NCBI GenBank assembly: GCA_045594885.1
Contig: JAZNZJ010000026.1
Span: 32,816-96,815 of the forward strand
Reading direction: 5' to 3'
Source: Fimenecus sp045594885
GTDB taxonomy: Bacteria > Bacillota > Clostridia > Oscillospirales > Acutalibacteraceae
Length of the DNA stretch: 64,000 bases
Below the pieces are notes generated by a model. That model made no database searches, was not told the origin of the DNA, and worked only from the letters and a program-made list of their open reading frames with translations. Shown here piece after piece: positions 43,289 through 52,152 of this stretch. Numbering within the stretch: position 1 is the first letter of the stretch; every line of letters begins with the position of its first letter. Both the position numbers and the translations under genes were made by a program.

Positions 43289-44125
43289 ATGTCAGATAAC
43301 AGACATTGCACAAGCCACGAAAAAATGCCGTCAAAAATCAAAGAAGCGGTCTGTGTTGATGTGAAAAGAGTTTATGACTCTTGTGCCGACAAAGATTGCC
43401 TTGAGGATTTGCGTGTCTATTTTACAGATACCGCACAATGTATAATCGACAAAGCCACAAACGTGCGTTGTCGAGGAAGCGAAGTACTTAATGCGTTCAT
43501 AGACGTTGAACGTGTCCCCTTTAACAGAGGTTTTTATTCGGTTGATATAACCTATTTCTTTAAAATTTGCCTTGATGTTTTCACAGGCCCTGCCAATTCA
43601 CCAACAACCGTTGAGGGTCTTGCAATTTTCTCAAAAAAATGTATTCTCTATGGTTCAGAGGGTAATGTAAAGGTATTTTCTTCTGAATTCTCTTGCGGAG
43701 AAAGTGACAATCAACTCGATGTAGTTAGCACCAATCCCCACGCAAAAGTGCAGACCGTTGACCCGATTTGCCTTGAAGCAAAGCTTTGTCGCAGTCACGA
43801 TTGTTGCCACTTTGACGGCTATGGCTCAAAAATTCCCCGTTGCGTATGCCGTTGCTTTAACGGTGATTTTGACTGCTACGACCATGAGCCTGAAAAAGCA
43901 GTTACTGTTACTCTCGGTATTTTCACGATTGTTCAACTTGAAAGAGATGTGCAAATGCTTATTCCCGCATATGATTTCTGCATTCCCTGTAAAGAATGTA
44001 GCTGTGAAACTGATAACCCCTGCGACGCATTCAGAAAAATCGAATTTCCAGTTGATGAATTTTTTCCGCCAAAAGAGGGTTGCTTAAAAGACAGCTTTCC
44101 AATGACTTGCGCCTGTGGCGACTAA
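43289..44125 (+). CDS. Cysteine-rich protein of unknown function
   Basis: 278 residues with 25 cysteines (about 9%), concentrated in the C-terminal half: LCRSHDCCHFDG, CVCRCFNGDFDCYD, FCIPCKECSCETDNPC and MTCACGD. The N-terminal half carries VYDSCADKDCLEDLRVYFTD and ERVPFNRGFYSVDITYFF, a pattern I associate with conserved Clostridia proteins of unknown function. No signal peptide, so it is cytoplasmic or spore-associated; Cys-rich coats or metal binding are both possible. GGGAGGAATAAAA sets the ATG at 43289; the track-like earlier ATG is inside this site. Confidence 0.78.
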   Translation: MSDNRHCTSHEKMPSKIKEAVCVDVKRVYDSCADKDCLEDLRVYFTDTAQCIIDKATNVRCRGSEVLNAFIDVERVPFNRGFYSVDITYFFKICLDVFTGPANSPTTVEGLAIFSKKCILYGSEGNVKVFSSEFSCGESDNQLDVVSTNPHAKVQTVDPICLEAKLCRSHDCCHFDGYGSKIPRCVCRCFNGDFDCYDHEPEKAVTVTLGIFTIVQLERDVQMLIPAYDFCIPCKECSCETDNPCDAFRKIEFPVDEFFPPKEGCLKDSFPMTCACGD

Positions 44126-44133
44126 TATAAAAA

Positions 44134-44162
44134 TGCCGAAGGGGTTTTAAACTCCTTCGGCA
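44134..44162. terminator. Terminator between convergent genes
   Basis: 9-bp stem TGCCGAAGG/CCTTCGGCA with an 11-base loop between the Cys-rich gene and the AbrB-like gene. T-runs are short on both sides. Confidence 0.7.
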
Positions 44163-44166
44163 CACT

Positions 44167-44400
44167 TTATTTACTTGCTTTTATTTCTTTTATACACTTT
44201 TCACAAAGTTGAAATTTTTCATTCAAATTATCATTTGAACCGCAAATTTTGCAGGCGGGTCGTAATTTTTCAATAATTATTTTGCCATCACATTCAGTAA
44301 TTCTCACTTCTCCGTCCGCACCGATACCTGCTTTTTTTCTGTAATCTGCCGGTAAAACCAATCTACCAAGTGTGTCTAATTTTCTTACATATTCAGTCAT
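44167..44400 (-). CDS. AbrB/SpoVT-like regulator with C-terminal zinc motif
   Basis: 77 residues. The first 45 form the swapped-hairpin DNA-binding fold of AbrB/SpoVT (VRKLDTLGRLVLPADYRKKA, DGEVRITECDGKIIIEKL). The C-terminus adds CKICGSNDNLNEKF followed by LCEKCI, four cysteines in CxxC-x12-CxxC spacing that should bind zinc. It is probably a transition-state-type regulator. The region just upstream holds three tandem 10-base repeats that are a good candidate for autoregulation. GCAGGAGGACAAAAAT precedes the ATG. Confidence 0.88.
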   Translation of the reverse strand: MTEYVRKLDTLGRLVLPADYRKKAGIGADGEVRITECDGKIIIEKLRPACKICGSNDNLNEKFQLCEKCIKEIKASK

Positions 44401-44430
44401 ATTTTTGTCCTCCTGCTTTTTTCGTCTTTA

Positions 44431-44461
44431 TTTTACCACATCCTACCATATTTTACCATAT
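44431..44461 (-). promoter_or_regulatory. Three tandem 10-bp repeats upstream of the AbrB-like gene
   Basis: Read on the plus strand the units are TTTTACCACA, TCCTACCATA and TTTTACCATA, each one helical turn long, so TACCA recurs on the same DNA face three times, 30-60 bases before the start codon. No convincing -35/-10 pair was found here; TAAAAT within the last unit is a possible -10. Confidence 0.6.
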
Positions 44462-44577
44462 CAAATTATAAAAAATTGTCGAAAAAAGAAGATAATTTGT
44501 ATTTTTTCACTGCACTTGAAAAGAATTATCTATTGTGTTAAAATTATTAAAATATTTTTATTTTCAGGTGACACAAA

Positions 44578-45762
44578 ATGGATTATTATTTTTCTCAAAG
44601 AATATCGGGTCTTCAACCCTCCGCAATAAGAGAAATTTTGAAAGCCACGCAGGACCCTCAGGTAATACCCTTTGCCGCAGGGAATCCCGACGCAGCAGCA
44701 TTTCCCATAGATGCAGTCAAAGAGATTTCAGCAGAAATCTTTGAAACCGACCCCATAACCGCACTTCAATATGGTGTAACCGAAGGTTATACACCCTTAA
44801 AAAATCAACTTGTTGACTTTATAAAAGAGCGATACAATATCGGTAAAGAGGCTGATGGTCTTATTATCACCTCAGGTGCACAGCAAGTAATGGATTTAGC
44901 CACAAAAGCACTTTGTGATTTGGGCGATACTGTGATTTGCGAGTGCCCGTCATTCATCGGCTCTCTCAATTGCTTCCGTTCATATGGTTGTGTTTTATCA
45001 GGTGTGCCCGTTGAATCGGACGGAATGAATATAGATGCCTTGGAAGATGCAATCAAAAAGGCACACAACCCGAGATTTATTTATACAATTCCCAATTTTC
45101 AAAATCCCTCGGGCGTAACAATGAGTCTTGAAAAGCGAAAAGCCGTTTATGCTCTCGCTAAAAAATACGGCTTACTCATTTTAGAGGACAACCCCTATGG
45201 TGATTTAAGAGTTTCAGGTGAAGATGTTCCATCAATTAAGAGTTTTGATGAAGATGGCATTGTTATTTATGCAGGTTCATTTTCTAAATTACTTGCTCCG
45301 GGAATCCGTGTGGGATATATTTGTGCACCGAAAGAAATTATTGCAAAAATGACCGTGGGCAAACAAGCATCGGACGTTCACACCCCCGTTTTTTCACAAA
45401 TGCTTGTAAGTAAATGGATGGAAAAATACGATGTAAGCGCACATATCGAAAAAATCCGTGGTATTTACCGTGAAAAACTCAATCTTACGTGTGACTTGAT
45501 TGACAGTGAATTGGGTGATTTTGTGAAATATGTCCGTCCTGAAGGCGGATTATTCGTGTGGTGCGAATTGCCCGAAAATGTACAAATGCTTGATTTTGTA
45601 AAAGAATGTATTGCAAATAAGGTTGCAGTTGTACCGGGCACGGCATTTATGATTAACGATGAAGAAACAAATTGTTTCAGAATGAATTTCTCAACACCTT
45701 CAAACGATAAAATTGTTGAAGGTATGAAGATTTTAGGTAAGGTGAAAAATCACATTGGATAA
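44578..45762 (+). CDS. PLP-dependent aminotransferase (class I, 2-aminoadipate/MocR-type fold)
   Basis: 394 residues. The opening QRISGLQPSAIREILKAT, AAGNPDAAAFP, QYGVTEGYTPLK and ITSGAQQVMDLATKA are typical of the LysN/KAT-like aminotransferase branch. YTIPNFQNPSG contains the cofactor-site Asn, DNPYGDL the Asp/Tyr, and GSFSKLLAPGIRVGY the Schiff-base Lys. No N-terminal helix-turn-helix, so it is an enzyme rather than a MocR regulator. Substrate not predictable; branched, aromatic or aminoadipate are all possible. Heads the operon with rsmA, TSCPD and cca. Confidence 0.93.
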   Translation: MDYYFSQRISGLQPSAIREILKATQDPQVIPFAAGNPDAAAFPIDAVKEISAEIFETDPITALQYGVTEGYTPLKNQLVDFIKERYNIGKEADGLIITSGAQQVMDLATKALCDLGDTVICECPSFIGSLNCFRSYGCVLSGVPVESDGMNIDALEDAIKKAHNPRFIYTIPNFQNPSGVTMSLEKRKAVYALAKKYGLLILEDNPYGDLRVSGEDVPSIKSFDEDGIVIYAGSFSKLLAPGIRVGYICAPKEIIAKMTVGKQASDVHTPVFSQMLVSKWMEKYDVSAHIEKIRGIYREKLNLTCDLIDSELGDFVKYVRPEGGLFVWCELPENVQMLDFVKECIANKVAVVPGTAFMINDEETNCFRMNFSTPSNDKIVEGMKILGKVKNHIG

Positions 45763-46636
45763 AAAGAATTATACGCTCACCGATATTTCTGTTATAAAAA
45801 GAGTAATGAGTGAGCACAATGTCACATTTTCAAAGGGTCTGGGGCAGAATTTTCTTGTCAACCCAACAGTATGTCCCCGAATGGCAGACGCAGTAAAATC
45901 GGGTGCAACCAAAAAATTCGGTGTACTTGAAATTGGTGCAGGTGTGGGCGTTTTGACAAAAGAACTCCTTGAACGTGCAGATAAGGTTGTCTGCATTGAG
46001 CTTGACACCCGACTTTTCCCCGTGCTTAATGACACTCTTGCGGGTTATGATAATCTCACACTCATAAATGAAGATATCCTTAAAGCAGATTTGCAGAGTA
46101 TAATCAATGAACATTTTAAGGATATGGAAGTTTTTGTGTGTGCTAACCTTCCTTACTACATTACCTCACCCGTAATAATGCGTCTTTTAGAAGAAAAATT
46201 GCCATTTAATAAGATTATTGTTATGGTGCAACGTGAAGCAGGCGACCGCCTTTGTGCAAAAGTTGGTACAAGAGAAAGCGGTGCTGTAACCGTTGCGGTA
46301 AATTATTATGCACAGGCAAAGAAACTTTTTGACGTTTCACGTGGTTCATTTATGCCCGCACCCAATGTTGACAGTTGCGTTATCGAATTAGATTTGACAA
46401 AACGTGGCGATTACAATGTGACCGATGAAAAAGTATTTTTCAAAATGGTGAAATCCGCTTTTGCCCAGAGAAGAAAAACTATTCTCAATTCACTCTCAAG
46501 CGGTATGGGTATTGATAAAGCCTTGATTTCAAAAGCAGTTGAAATGGCAGATTTGAGCCCCACCGCCCGTGCCGAAGCACTTACAATGGAACAATTGGTA
46601 ATTCTTTCAAACAAAATTTGTGAGGTAACAAAATGA
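45755..46636 (+). CDS. rsmA: 16S rRNA A1518/A1519 dimethyltransferase
   Basis: 293 residues; dimethylates two adjacent adenosines in helix 45 of 16S rRNA. GLGQNFLVNP, VLEIGAGVGVLTKELLERA (SAM motif I), CIELDTRLFPVL and CANLPYYITSPVIMRLLEE (catalytic NLPY) are all present. The start is TTG at 45755, inside the end of the aminotransferase gene; AAGGTG lies 10 bases before it, and no ATG is available before the conserved region. It overlaps the next gene by 4 bases (ATGA). Confidence 0.96.
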   Translation: MDKKNYTLTDISVIKRVMSEHNVTFSKGLGQNFLVNPTVCPRMADAVKSGATKKFGVLEIGAGVGVLTKELLERADKVVCIELDTRLFPVLNDTLAGYDNLTLINEDILKADLQSIINEHFKDMEVFVCANLPYYITSPVIMRLLEEKLPFNKIIVMVQREAGDRLCAKVGTRESGAVTVAVNYYAQAKKLFDVSRGSFMPAPNVDSCVIELDLTKRGDYNVTDEKVFFKMVKSAFAQRRKTILNSLSSGMGIDKALISKAVEMADLSPTARAEALTMEQLVILSNKICEVTK

Positions 46637-46887
46637 CTTTTAAATACAGAACAAAAGGAACTTGCTCAGGTCAAATTGACCTTGAGTTAGAGAACGGAAT
46701 AATTAAAGATGTTGTTTTTTACGGTGGATGCAACGGCAATCTTAAGGGCATTTCTGCATTGGTAAAAGGCAAACCCGCAACAGAGGTAATTGAAAACCTT
46801 AAGGGTATAAAATGCGGTTTTAAGAAAACATCTTGCCCCGACCAATTAGCACTCGCCTTAGAGGAAGCACTCAATGAACAGAACTGA
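46633..46887 (+). CDS. TSCPD domain protein
   Basis: 84 residues. The C-terminal KKTSCPDQLALALEEAL gives the domain its name (TSCPD); FYGGCNGNLKGISALVKG is the other conserved block. Small TSCPD proteins resemble the C-terminal tail of class II ribonucleotide reductases, and their function alone is unknown. Three cysteines (CNGN, KCGF, SCPD) could bind metal. GTGAGGTAACAAA precedes the ATG; it overlaps rsmA by 4 bases and cca by 14. Confidence 0.9.
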   Translation: MTFKYRTKGTCSGQIDLELENGIIKDVVFYGGCNGNLKGISALVKGKPATEVIENLKGIKCGFKKTSCPDQLALALEEALNEQN

Positions 46888-48220
46888 TTTCAAGCCCGCC
46901 TCGAAATATGCAATTAAAACTCTTCATTCAAATGGATTTGAAGCATTTTTAATTGGTGGCAGTGTACGTGATTTCATTATGGGACTCCCCATAGGCGACA
47001 TTGATATTACAACAAATGCCACACCCCAACAGGTGAAAGAGGTTTTTAAGGATTTCAGAGTTATTGAAACGGGTATAAAACACGGTACTGTTACCGTGCT
47101 TATTGATAACGAGCCCCTTGAAATAACCACATATCGAAGCGAGAGCACATATTCTGACAATCGCCACCCCGACAATGTAACCTTTTCTGAAAAATTGTCG
47201 GACGATGTGGTGCGTCGTGATTTCACAATGAATGGAATAGCTTATGATTTTGACAATGGCTTCTGTGACCTTGTAGGCGGAATTGAAGATATAAAAAACA
47301 AAACCATTCGTTGTATTGGCGATGCCCAAACAAGATTTCGTGAAGATGCCTTGCGTATTCTTCGTGCCCTTCGTTTTTCTGCCGTATTGGGTTTTGAAAT
47401 TGAAACGGACACAAAAAATGCAATTCACAAATGCCGTGAATTATTAAAAAACATCTCTGCAGAGAGAATACGAGAAGAGCTTGTAAAGCTTATTTGCGGT
47501 AAAAACGCATACTGTGTACTTCAGGAATATTCAGACGTGGTTTGTGTTTTCATTCCCGAATTTAAAAATTGTATCGGTTTTGAACAAGAAAACCGCCATC
47601 ATATTTATGATGTTTACACCCATATTTTAAAGGCGATGGAGCAAAGCAAACCCATACCGCAAATCCGTCTTGCCCTGCTTTTTCACGACATTGCAAAACC
47701 TCTGGTTGCACATTTCGATGAAAAAAATGAACAGCACTATTACGGACACCCTAAAAAGAGTGCCGAAATAACCGCTGAAATTATGACTCGACTCCGTTTT
47801 GACAATGACACAAAAAATCGGGTTGTAACTCTTGTAAAATTCCACGACACACCAATTATGCTCAACGACAGCATTTCACCCGACCGCAAACGGCTTAAAA
47901 GAATTATGTCGCAAATTGGTGAAGATATGATTTTCGATTTAATAGAGATAAAAAAATGTGATAATCTTGCACAGAAGAAAAAATACTATCGTGGTGACGA
48001 ATTTTATGCAGAAACAATTGACATCATCAATGAAATCATAGCTGAAAACGAATGCTTTTCAATTAAAGACCTTAAAATCAATGGTAATGATTTGATTTCG
48101 TTAGGCTTTAGCGGAAAAGAAATCGGCGAAAAATTAAACCTTTGTCTTAATGCGGTAATTGATGAAAAATTGAAAAATGAATATGATGAATTGGTAGAAT
48201 TCGTAAAAAATGAGGCGTAA
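46874..48220 (+). CDS. cca: CCA-adding tRNA nucleotidyltransferase with HD domain
   Basis: 448 residues; adds or repairs the 3' CCA of tRNAs without a template. Head domain: FLIGGSVRDFIMGLPIGDID (GG and DxD metal site). RRDFTMNGIAYDF and RFREDALRILRALRFSAVLG are the other class II motifs. A C-terminal HD domain follows (LALLFHDIAKP, HYYGHPKKSA), with the His-Asp pair intact. GAGGAAGCACTCA precedes the ATG. Its stop codon lies inside the terminator stem. Confidence 0.94.
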   Translation: MNRTDFKPASKYAIKTLHSNGFEAFLIGGSVRDFIMGLPIGDIDITTNATPQQVKEVFKDFRVIETGIKHGTVTVLIDNEPLEITTYRSESTYSDNRHPDNVTFSEKLSDDVVRRDFTMNGIAYDFDNGFCDLVGGIEDIKNKTIRCIGDAQTRFREDALRILRALRFSAVLGFEIETDTKNAIHKCRELLKNISAERIREELVKLICGKNAYCVLQEYSDVVCVFIPEFKNCIGFEQENRHHIYDVYTHILKAMEQSKPIPQIRLALLFHDIAKPLVAHFDEKNEQHYYGHPKKSAEITAEIMTRLRFDNDTKNRVVTLVKFHDTPIMLNDSISPDRKRLKRIMSQIGEDMIFDLIEIKKCDNLAQKKKYYRGDEFYAETIDIINEIIAENECFSIKDLKINGNDLISLGFSGKEIGEKLNLCLNAVIDEKLKNEYDELVEFVKNEA

Positions 48221-48240
48221 GTAAAAAACTTACGCCCTTT
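48214..48240 (+). terminator. Terminator of the aminotransferase-rsmA-cca operon
   Basis: 9-bp stem GGCGTAAGT/ACTTACGCC with a 5-base loop and CTTTTATTT after it; the cca stop codon TAA is within the 5' arm. Confidence 0.8.
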
Positions 48241-48253
48241 TATTTAGCATAAC

Positions 48254-48277
48254 GGCGGGGTCAAGACCCCGCCCTAC
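48254..48277 (-). repeat. GTAG-hairpin REP element
   Basis: Exact copy of the unit at 23940-23963: on the minus strand GTAG, then GGCGGGGTC, a 2-base loop and GACCCCGCC. It lies between cca and dapL, convergent genes. Confidence 0.8.
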
Positions 48278-48283
48278 CTTATT

Positions 48284-49498
48284 CTATTTACAAAAATAGT
48301 TTTTAATTCTCTCTACCGCTTTGATTGTGTTTTCTGTTGAGCCGAAAGCAGTAAGTCTGAAATAACCCTCACCACTTGGTCCGAAGCCCTCGCCGGGAGT
48401 ACCAACAACCTGAATTTTTTCAAGAAGTGTGTCGAAGAATTCCCAACTGCTCATTCCATCAGGAGTTTTAAGCCATACATAAGGTGAATTTACTGCACCG
48501 TAAACTGTAAAGCCACATTCTTTAAGTCCGTTGTAGATAATCTTTGCGTTGTTCTGATAATATGCGATAATCTCACGAACCTGCTTTTTGCCCTCTTCGC
48601 TGTAAACTGCTTGAGCCGCTCTCTGTGTGATATATGAAACACCATTGAACTTTGTAGCCTGACGTCTTGCCCAAAGTGCATTAAGTTCAACACCGTCAAC
48701 CTTAATATCGTGAGGTACTACCGTGTAACCGCAACGAACACCTGTAAAGCCTGCTGTTTTTGAGAAACTTCTGAACTCGATTGCACAAGATTTTGCACCT
48801 TCGATTTCATAGATTGAGTGAGGAACATTATCCTCTGTAATAAACGCTTCATAAGCAGAGTCAAAAAGGATTATTGCACCGTTTTCGTTTGCATAATCAA
48901 CCCATTTTTTAAGTTCATCTTTAGTCGCTGCCATACCTGTTGGGTTATTGGGGAAGCAAAGATAGATAATATCAACCTTTTCAGTTGGAATTTCAGGTAA
49001 AAATCCGTTTTCAGCATTACAAGGCATATAATAAATATTTGTCCAGCCGTTTTCAGTCTTATCACCTGAGCGACCACTCATAACATTTGTATCAACATAA
49101 ACGGGGTAAACAGGGTCACAAACTGCAACCTTATTGTCTGTTGAGAAAATATCACCGATATTACCACAGTCACTCTTTGCACCGTCAGAAACAAAGATTT
49201 CGCTATTATCAAGTTCAACGCCACGAGCCTTATAGTCATTCTCGTTGATTGCGTCTAAAAGCCATTTGTGACCATATTCGGGTGGATAGCCCATAAATGT
49301 TTTTTCGTTACCCATTTCGTCAACAGCCTTGTGCATAGCCTCAATACAAGCATCTGCAAGAGGACGTGTAACGTCACCAATGCCAAGACGAATGATTGAT
49401 TTGTCAGGATTTGCCTGAGTGTAAGCATTTACCTTTTTTGCAATGTTTGAGAAAAGGTAAGAACTCTGAATTTTTAAAAAGTTATCATTTATTTTCAT
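48284..49498 (-). CDS. dapL: LL-diaminopimelate aminotransferase
   Basis: 404 residues; converts tetrahydrodipicolinate directly to LL-diaminopimelate using glutamate, bypassing the succinyl and acetyl routes of lysine synthesis. SYLFSNIAKKVNAY, IIRLGIGDVTRPLADACIEA, YPPEYGHKWLLDAI and SDGAKSDCGNIGDIF are specific to DapL. The PLP Lys lies in EFRSFSKTAGFTGVRCGYT. The ribosome-binding site GGAGG sits in the loop of a small ATTGTC/GACAAT inverted repeat 6 bases before the ATG. It follows dapF by 23 bases. Confidence 0.97.
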   Translation of the reverse strand: MKINDNFLKIQSSYLFSNIAKKVNAYTQANPDKSIIRLGIGDVTRPLADACIEAMHKAVDEMGNEKTFMGYPPEYGHKWLLDAINENDYKARGVELDNSEIFVSDGAKSDCGNIGDIFSTDNKVAVCDPVYPVYVDTNVMSGRSGDKTENGWTNIYYMPCNAENGFLPEIPTEKVDIIYLCFPNNPTGMAATKDELKKWVDYANENGAIILFDSAYEAFITEDNVPHSIYEIEGAKSCAIEFRSFSKTAGFTGVRCGYTVVPHDIKVDGVELNALWARRQATKFNGVSYITQRAAQAVYSEEGKKQVREIIAYYQNNAKIIYNGLKECGFTVYGAVNSPYVWLKTPDGMSSWEFFDTLLEKIQVVGTPGEGFGPSGEGYFRLTAFGSTENTIKAVERIKNYFCK

Positions 49499-49521
49499 AA
49501 TTGTCCCTCCGACAATATTAT

Positions 49522-50355
49522 TTACGAAATTATTTCACCACGCAGAATTTCAACAGCATCTCCGCTTAAATACACGTCATCGTTATCACACCAGATGACC
49601 TTTAAAACTCCGCCCGATGTTCTCACTTCAATCTCTGTGTTTTTATCACAAAAGCCATTCAACACCGCCGCCACTGCCGAGGCACATGCACCCGTGCCAC
49701 AGGCAAGTGTTTCACCGCTACCACGTTCCCATACTCTAAACTTCAATTTGTTCCGCCCTAACACTTCAACAAACTCCGTGTTAATTCTTTCGGGAAACAT
49801 CTCGTGGTTTTCAAATTTTTCACCAATTTTATGTAATTCTATTTTATCTGTATCATCACAAAAAACAACACAATGGGGATTGCCCATTGAAAGACAGGTA
49901 ATCTCGTAATCTTTACCCTCTATATTGATGATTTCACCTTTAACTATGCTCGTACCATATCGAGTAGGAATGGAACGACCATTAAAAATGGGCTTACCCA
50001 TATTCACTCTGCCACCAACGGCGACACCGTTTTCGGCAAATATTTCAACCGTTTTCACTCCGCTGAGTGTGTCAATTGTTATTTTCGGTTTTTTTATTAT
50101 GTTATCATATATGTATTTTGCTGTGCACCGTACTGCATTTCCGCACATCTGTGCTCTTGAGCCGTCTGCATTATAAATATCCATAAAGCAATCGGCAATT
50201 TCAGACGGTTTAATTAGCACTATACCGTCCGCACCCACCGAAAAATGTCGATGGCACAAAGTTTTTGACAAATCCTTTGGATTTTCAACATTCTGCGAAA
50301 AACAATCAATATAGATATAATCGTTACCCGCACCGTGCATTTTAGCAAATCTCAT
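49522..50355 (-). CDS. dapF: Diaminopimelate epimerase
   Basis: 277 residues; converts LL- to meso-diaminopimelate for lysine and peptidoglycan. The two catalytic cysteines lie in RAQMCGNAVRCTAKY and GETLACGTGACASAVAA; KMHGAGNDYIYID is the family N-terminus. The ATG at 50355 follows GGGGGATTATA; a longer frame to 50373 would start inside the upstream hairpin. First gene of dapF-dapL. Its ribosome-binding site can be locked in a long stem (50359-50399). Confidence 0.96.
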   Translation of the reverse strand: MRFAKMHGAGNDYIYIDCFSQNVENPKDLSKTLCHRHFSVGADGIVLIKPSEIADCFMDIYNADGSRAQMCGNAVRCTAKYIYDNIIKKPKITIDTLSGVKTVEIFAENGVAVGGRVNMGKPIFNGRSIPTRYGTSIVKGEIINIEGKDYEITCLSMGNPHCVVFCDDTDKIELHKIGEKFENHEMFPERINTEFVEVLGRNKLKFRVWERGSGETLACGTGACASAVAAVLNGFCDKNTEIEVRTSGGVLKVIWCDNDDVYLSGDAVEILRGEIIS

Positions 50356-50358
50356 TAT

Positions 50359-50399
50359 AATCCCCCACTGCATTTTTTACATTTTATGCAGTGGGGATT
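50359..50399 (-). promoter_or_regulatory. Stem-loop sequestering the dapF ribosome-binding site
   Basis: On the minus strand AATCCCCACTGCA pairs with TGCAGTGGGGGATT (13 bp, one bulged G) around a 14-base A/T loop. The 3' arm is the dapF ribosome-binding site itself, and the ATG follows 3 bases later. There is no U-tract, so a terminator is unlikely; control of dapF translation is the better guess. Confidence 0.65.
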
Positions 50400-50409
50400 T
50401 GTCTTGTGA

Positions 50410-51663
50410 TTATTCGTATAATGGATATTTCTTGCAAATTTCAGCAACACCGTTTTTAATATAATCCTTCTGATTTTCAAAATCGGTTGCTGCAAGATAG
50501 ATATATTCTGCAATCTTGTCCATATCTTCTACTCCAAGACCTCTTGTTGTTACTGCGGGAGTACCAAGTCTTAAACCACTTGTAACAAATGGTTTTTCGG
50601 GGTCATTGGGAATAGCATTTTTATTTGCAGTGATATGAACTTCATCTAGACGATGCTCAAGCTCTTTACCTGTAACACCAACTGAACGAAGGTCAACAAG
50701 CATCAAGTGATTGTCTGTACCACCTGAAACCAAGTTGATACCACGCTTTGTAAGACCCTCTGCCAAAGCCTTTGCATTTTCGATTACTCTTTGCTGATAA
50801 GACTTGAAATCATCACTTAATGCTTCGCCAAAGCAAACCGCTTTACCTGCAATAATGTGCATTAACGGGCCTCCCTGTGTACCGGGGAAAATCGCCTTAT
50901 TAAACTGCATTCCGAATTCTTCGTCCTTACAAAGAATAATACCGCCACGAGGACCACGAAGTGTTTTGTGTGTTGTTGATGTAACAACATCAGCATATGG
51001 TACTGGTGATGGGTGAAGTCCTGCTGCAACAAGGCCTGCAATATGAGCCATATCAACCATAAAATAAGCACCAACGCTATGAGCAATATTTGCCATTCTT
51101 TCAAAGTCGATTGTTCTTGGATATGCAGAAGCACCTGCTACAATAAGTTTTGGTTCACTTTCCTTTGCTTTCTTTTCAAAAGCATCATAGTCAAGAAAAC
51201 CGTTTTCGTCAACACCATATGGTACGAAATTATAGTATTTACCCGACATATTAACAGGTGAACCGTGAGTAAGATGTCCGCCTTCAGCAAGATTCATACC
51301 CATAACTGTGTCGCCGGGCTCTAAAAGTGCAAAATAAACTGCAAGGTTTGCCTGCGCACCCGAGTGTGGCTGAACATTTGCATATTTAGCACCAAAAAGT
51401 TTTTTAAGTCTTTCACGTGCAATATCCTCTACAATATCAACGTGCTGACAGCCACCGTAATATCTCTTACCAGGATAACCTTCGGCATATTTGTTTGTAA
51501 GCACACTGCCCATTGCAGCCATAACTGCAGGTGTAACAATATTTTCACTTGCAATAAGCTCAATATTTTCTCTCTGTCTTTTAAGTTCTAACCCCATTGC
51601 AGCAGCAACTTCAGGGTCAGTGTTGTTTATAAATCCGATTGAGTCAATTAAATTTTCAAACAT
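50410..51663 (-). CDS. glyA: Serine hydroxymethyltransferase
   Basis: 417 residues; PLP enzyme interconverting serine and glycine with tetrahydrofolate. ELIASENIVTPAVMAAMGSV, NKYAEGYPGKRYYGGCQHVD, NVQPHSGAQANLAVYFALL and VVTSTTHKTLRGPRGGIIL (PLP Lys) are all conserved. AAAAAGGAAAAAAAT precedes the ATG. It starts 13 bases after the REP-associated transposase gene, which separates it from guaB. Confidence 0.98.
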   Translation of the reverse strand: MFENLIDSIGFINNTDPEVAAAMGLELKRQRENIELIASENIVTPAVMAAMGSVLTNKYAEGYPGKRYYGGCQHVDIVEDIARERLKKLFGAKYANVQPHSGAQANLAVYFALLEPGDTVMGMNLAEGGHLTHGSPVNMSGKYYNFVPYGVDENGFLDYDAFEKKAKESEPKLIVAGASAYPRTIDFERMANIAHSVGAYFMVDMAHIAGLVAAGLHPSPVPYADVVTSTTHKTLRGPRGGIILCKDEEFGMQFNKAIFPGTQGGPLMHIIAGKAVCFGEALSDDFKSYQQRVIENAKALAEGLTKRGINLVSGGTDNHLMLVDLRSVGVTGKELEHRLDEVHITANKNAIPNDPEKPFVTSGLRLGTPAVTTRGLGVEDMDKIAEYIYLAATDFENQKDYIKNGVAEICKKYPLYE

Positions 51664-51836
51664 ATTTTTTTCCTTTTTATTTGTATTCTTTTAACGCATT
51701 GTATTCAATATAGTTCCAATGATGTTCAAAATCCGTTTGATTTCGAATAATATGGTCGATGTATCCTCGTTGCCAAATTTTTTGTTTGCAATCTCGGTTC
51801 ACTAACCTTTTATACACTCTTATCAGATTAGGAATT

Positions 51837-51862
51837 GTAGGGGCTGCCGACCCTGGCAGCCC
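51837..51862 (+). repeat. GTAG-hairpin element inside the RAYT gene (1)
   Basis: GTAG followed by GGGCTGCC, a 6-base loop and GGCAGCCC. It reads on the strand opposite to the gene and keeps the reading frame. Confidence 0.75.
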
Positions 51863-52004
51863 GTAAGTGTCTATTGACACTAACAGATGCACGTGATTCG
51901 GCATAATAATATAATTATTAACAGTAATACATTTATACGCCTTTTCCATTGACAAAATATATTTTTCTGCAATTTTGCCATAAGGTTTAAGCGTAATTTC
52001 TTTC

Positions 52005-52030
52005 GGGACGCCGAGGTCGGCGTCCCCTAC
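52005..52030 (-). repeat. GTAG-hairpin element inside the RAYT gene (2)
   Basis: On the minus strand GTAG followed by GGGACGCCGA, a 2-base loop and TCGGCGTCCC. Opposite orientation to the other copy in the gene, 142 bases away. Confidence 0.75.
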
Positions 52031-52152
52031 AATTGACAATAAGCTTTTACGGCTTTGGGTACATATTGTTATGAAATAACACCCTTCACTGCTATAATCA
52101 TAACCCTCTAACCTAATCCTTTTTCTTTTTGGAAGTTTAGGTTTATCTTCCA

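Noticed and set aside
49496..49515. ATTGTC/GACAAT inverted repeat around the dapL ribosome-binding site
   Set aside because: Only 6 bp with the site exposed in the loop; too weak to claim regulation.
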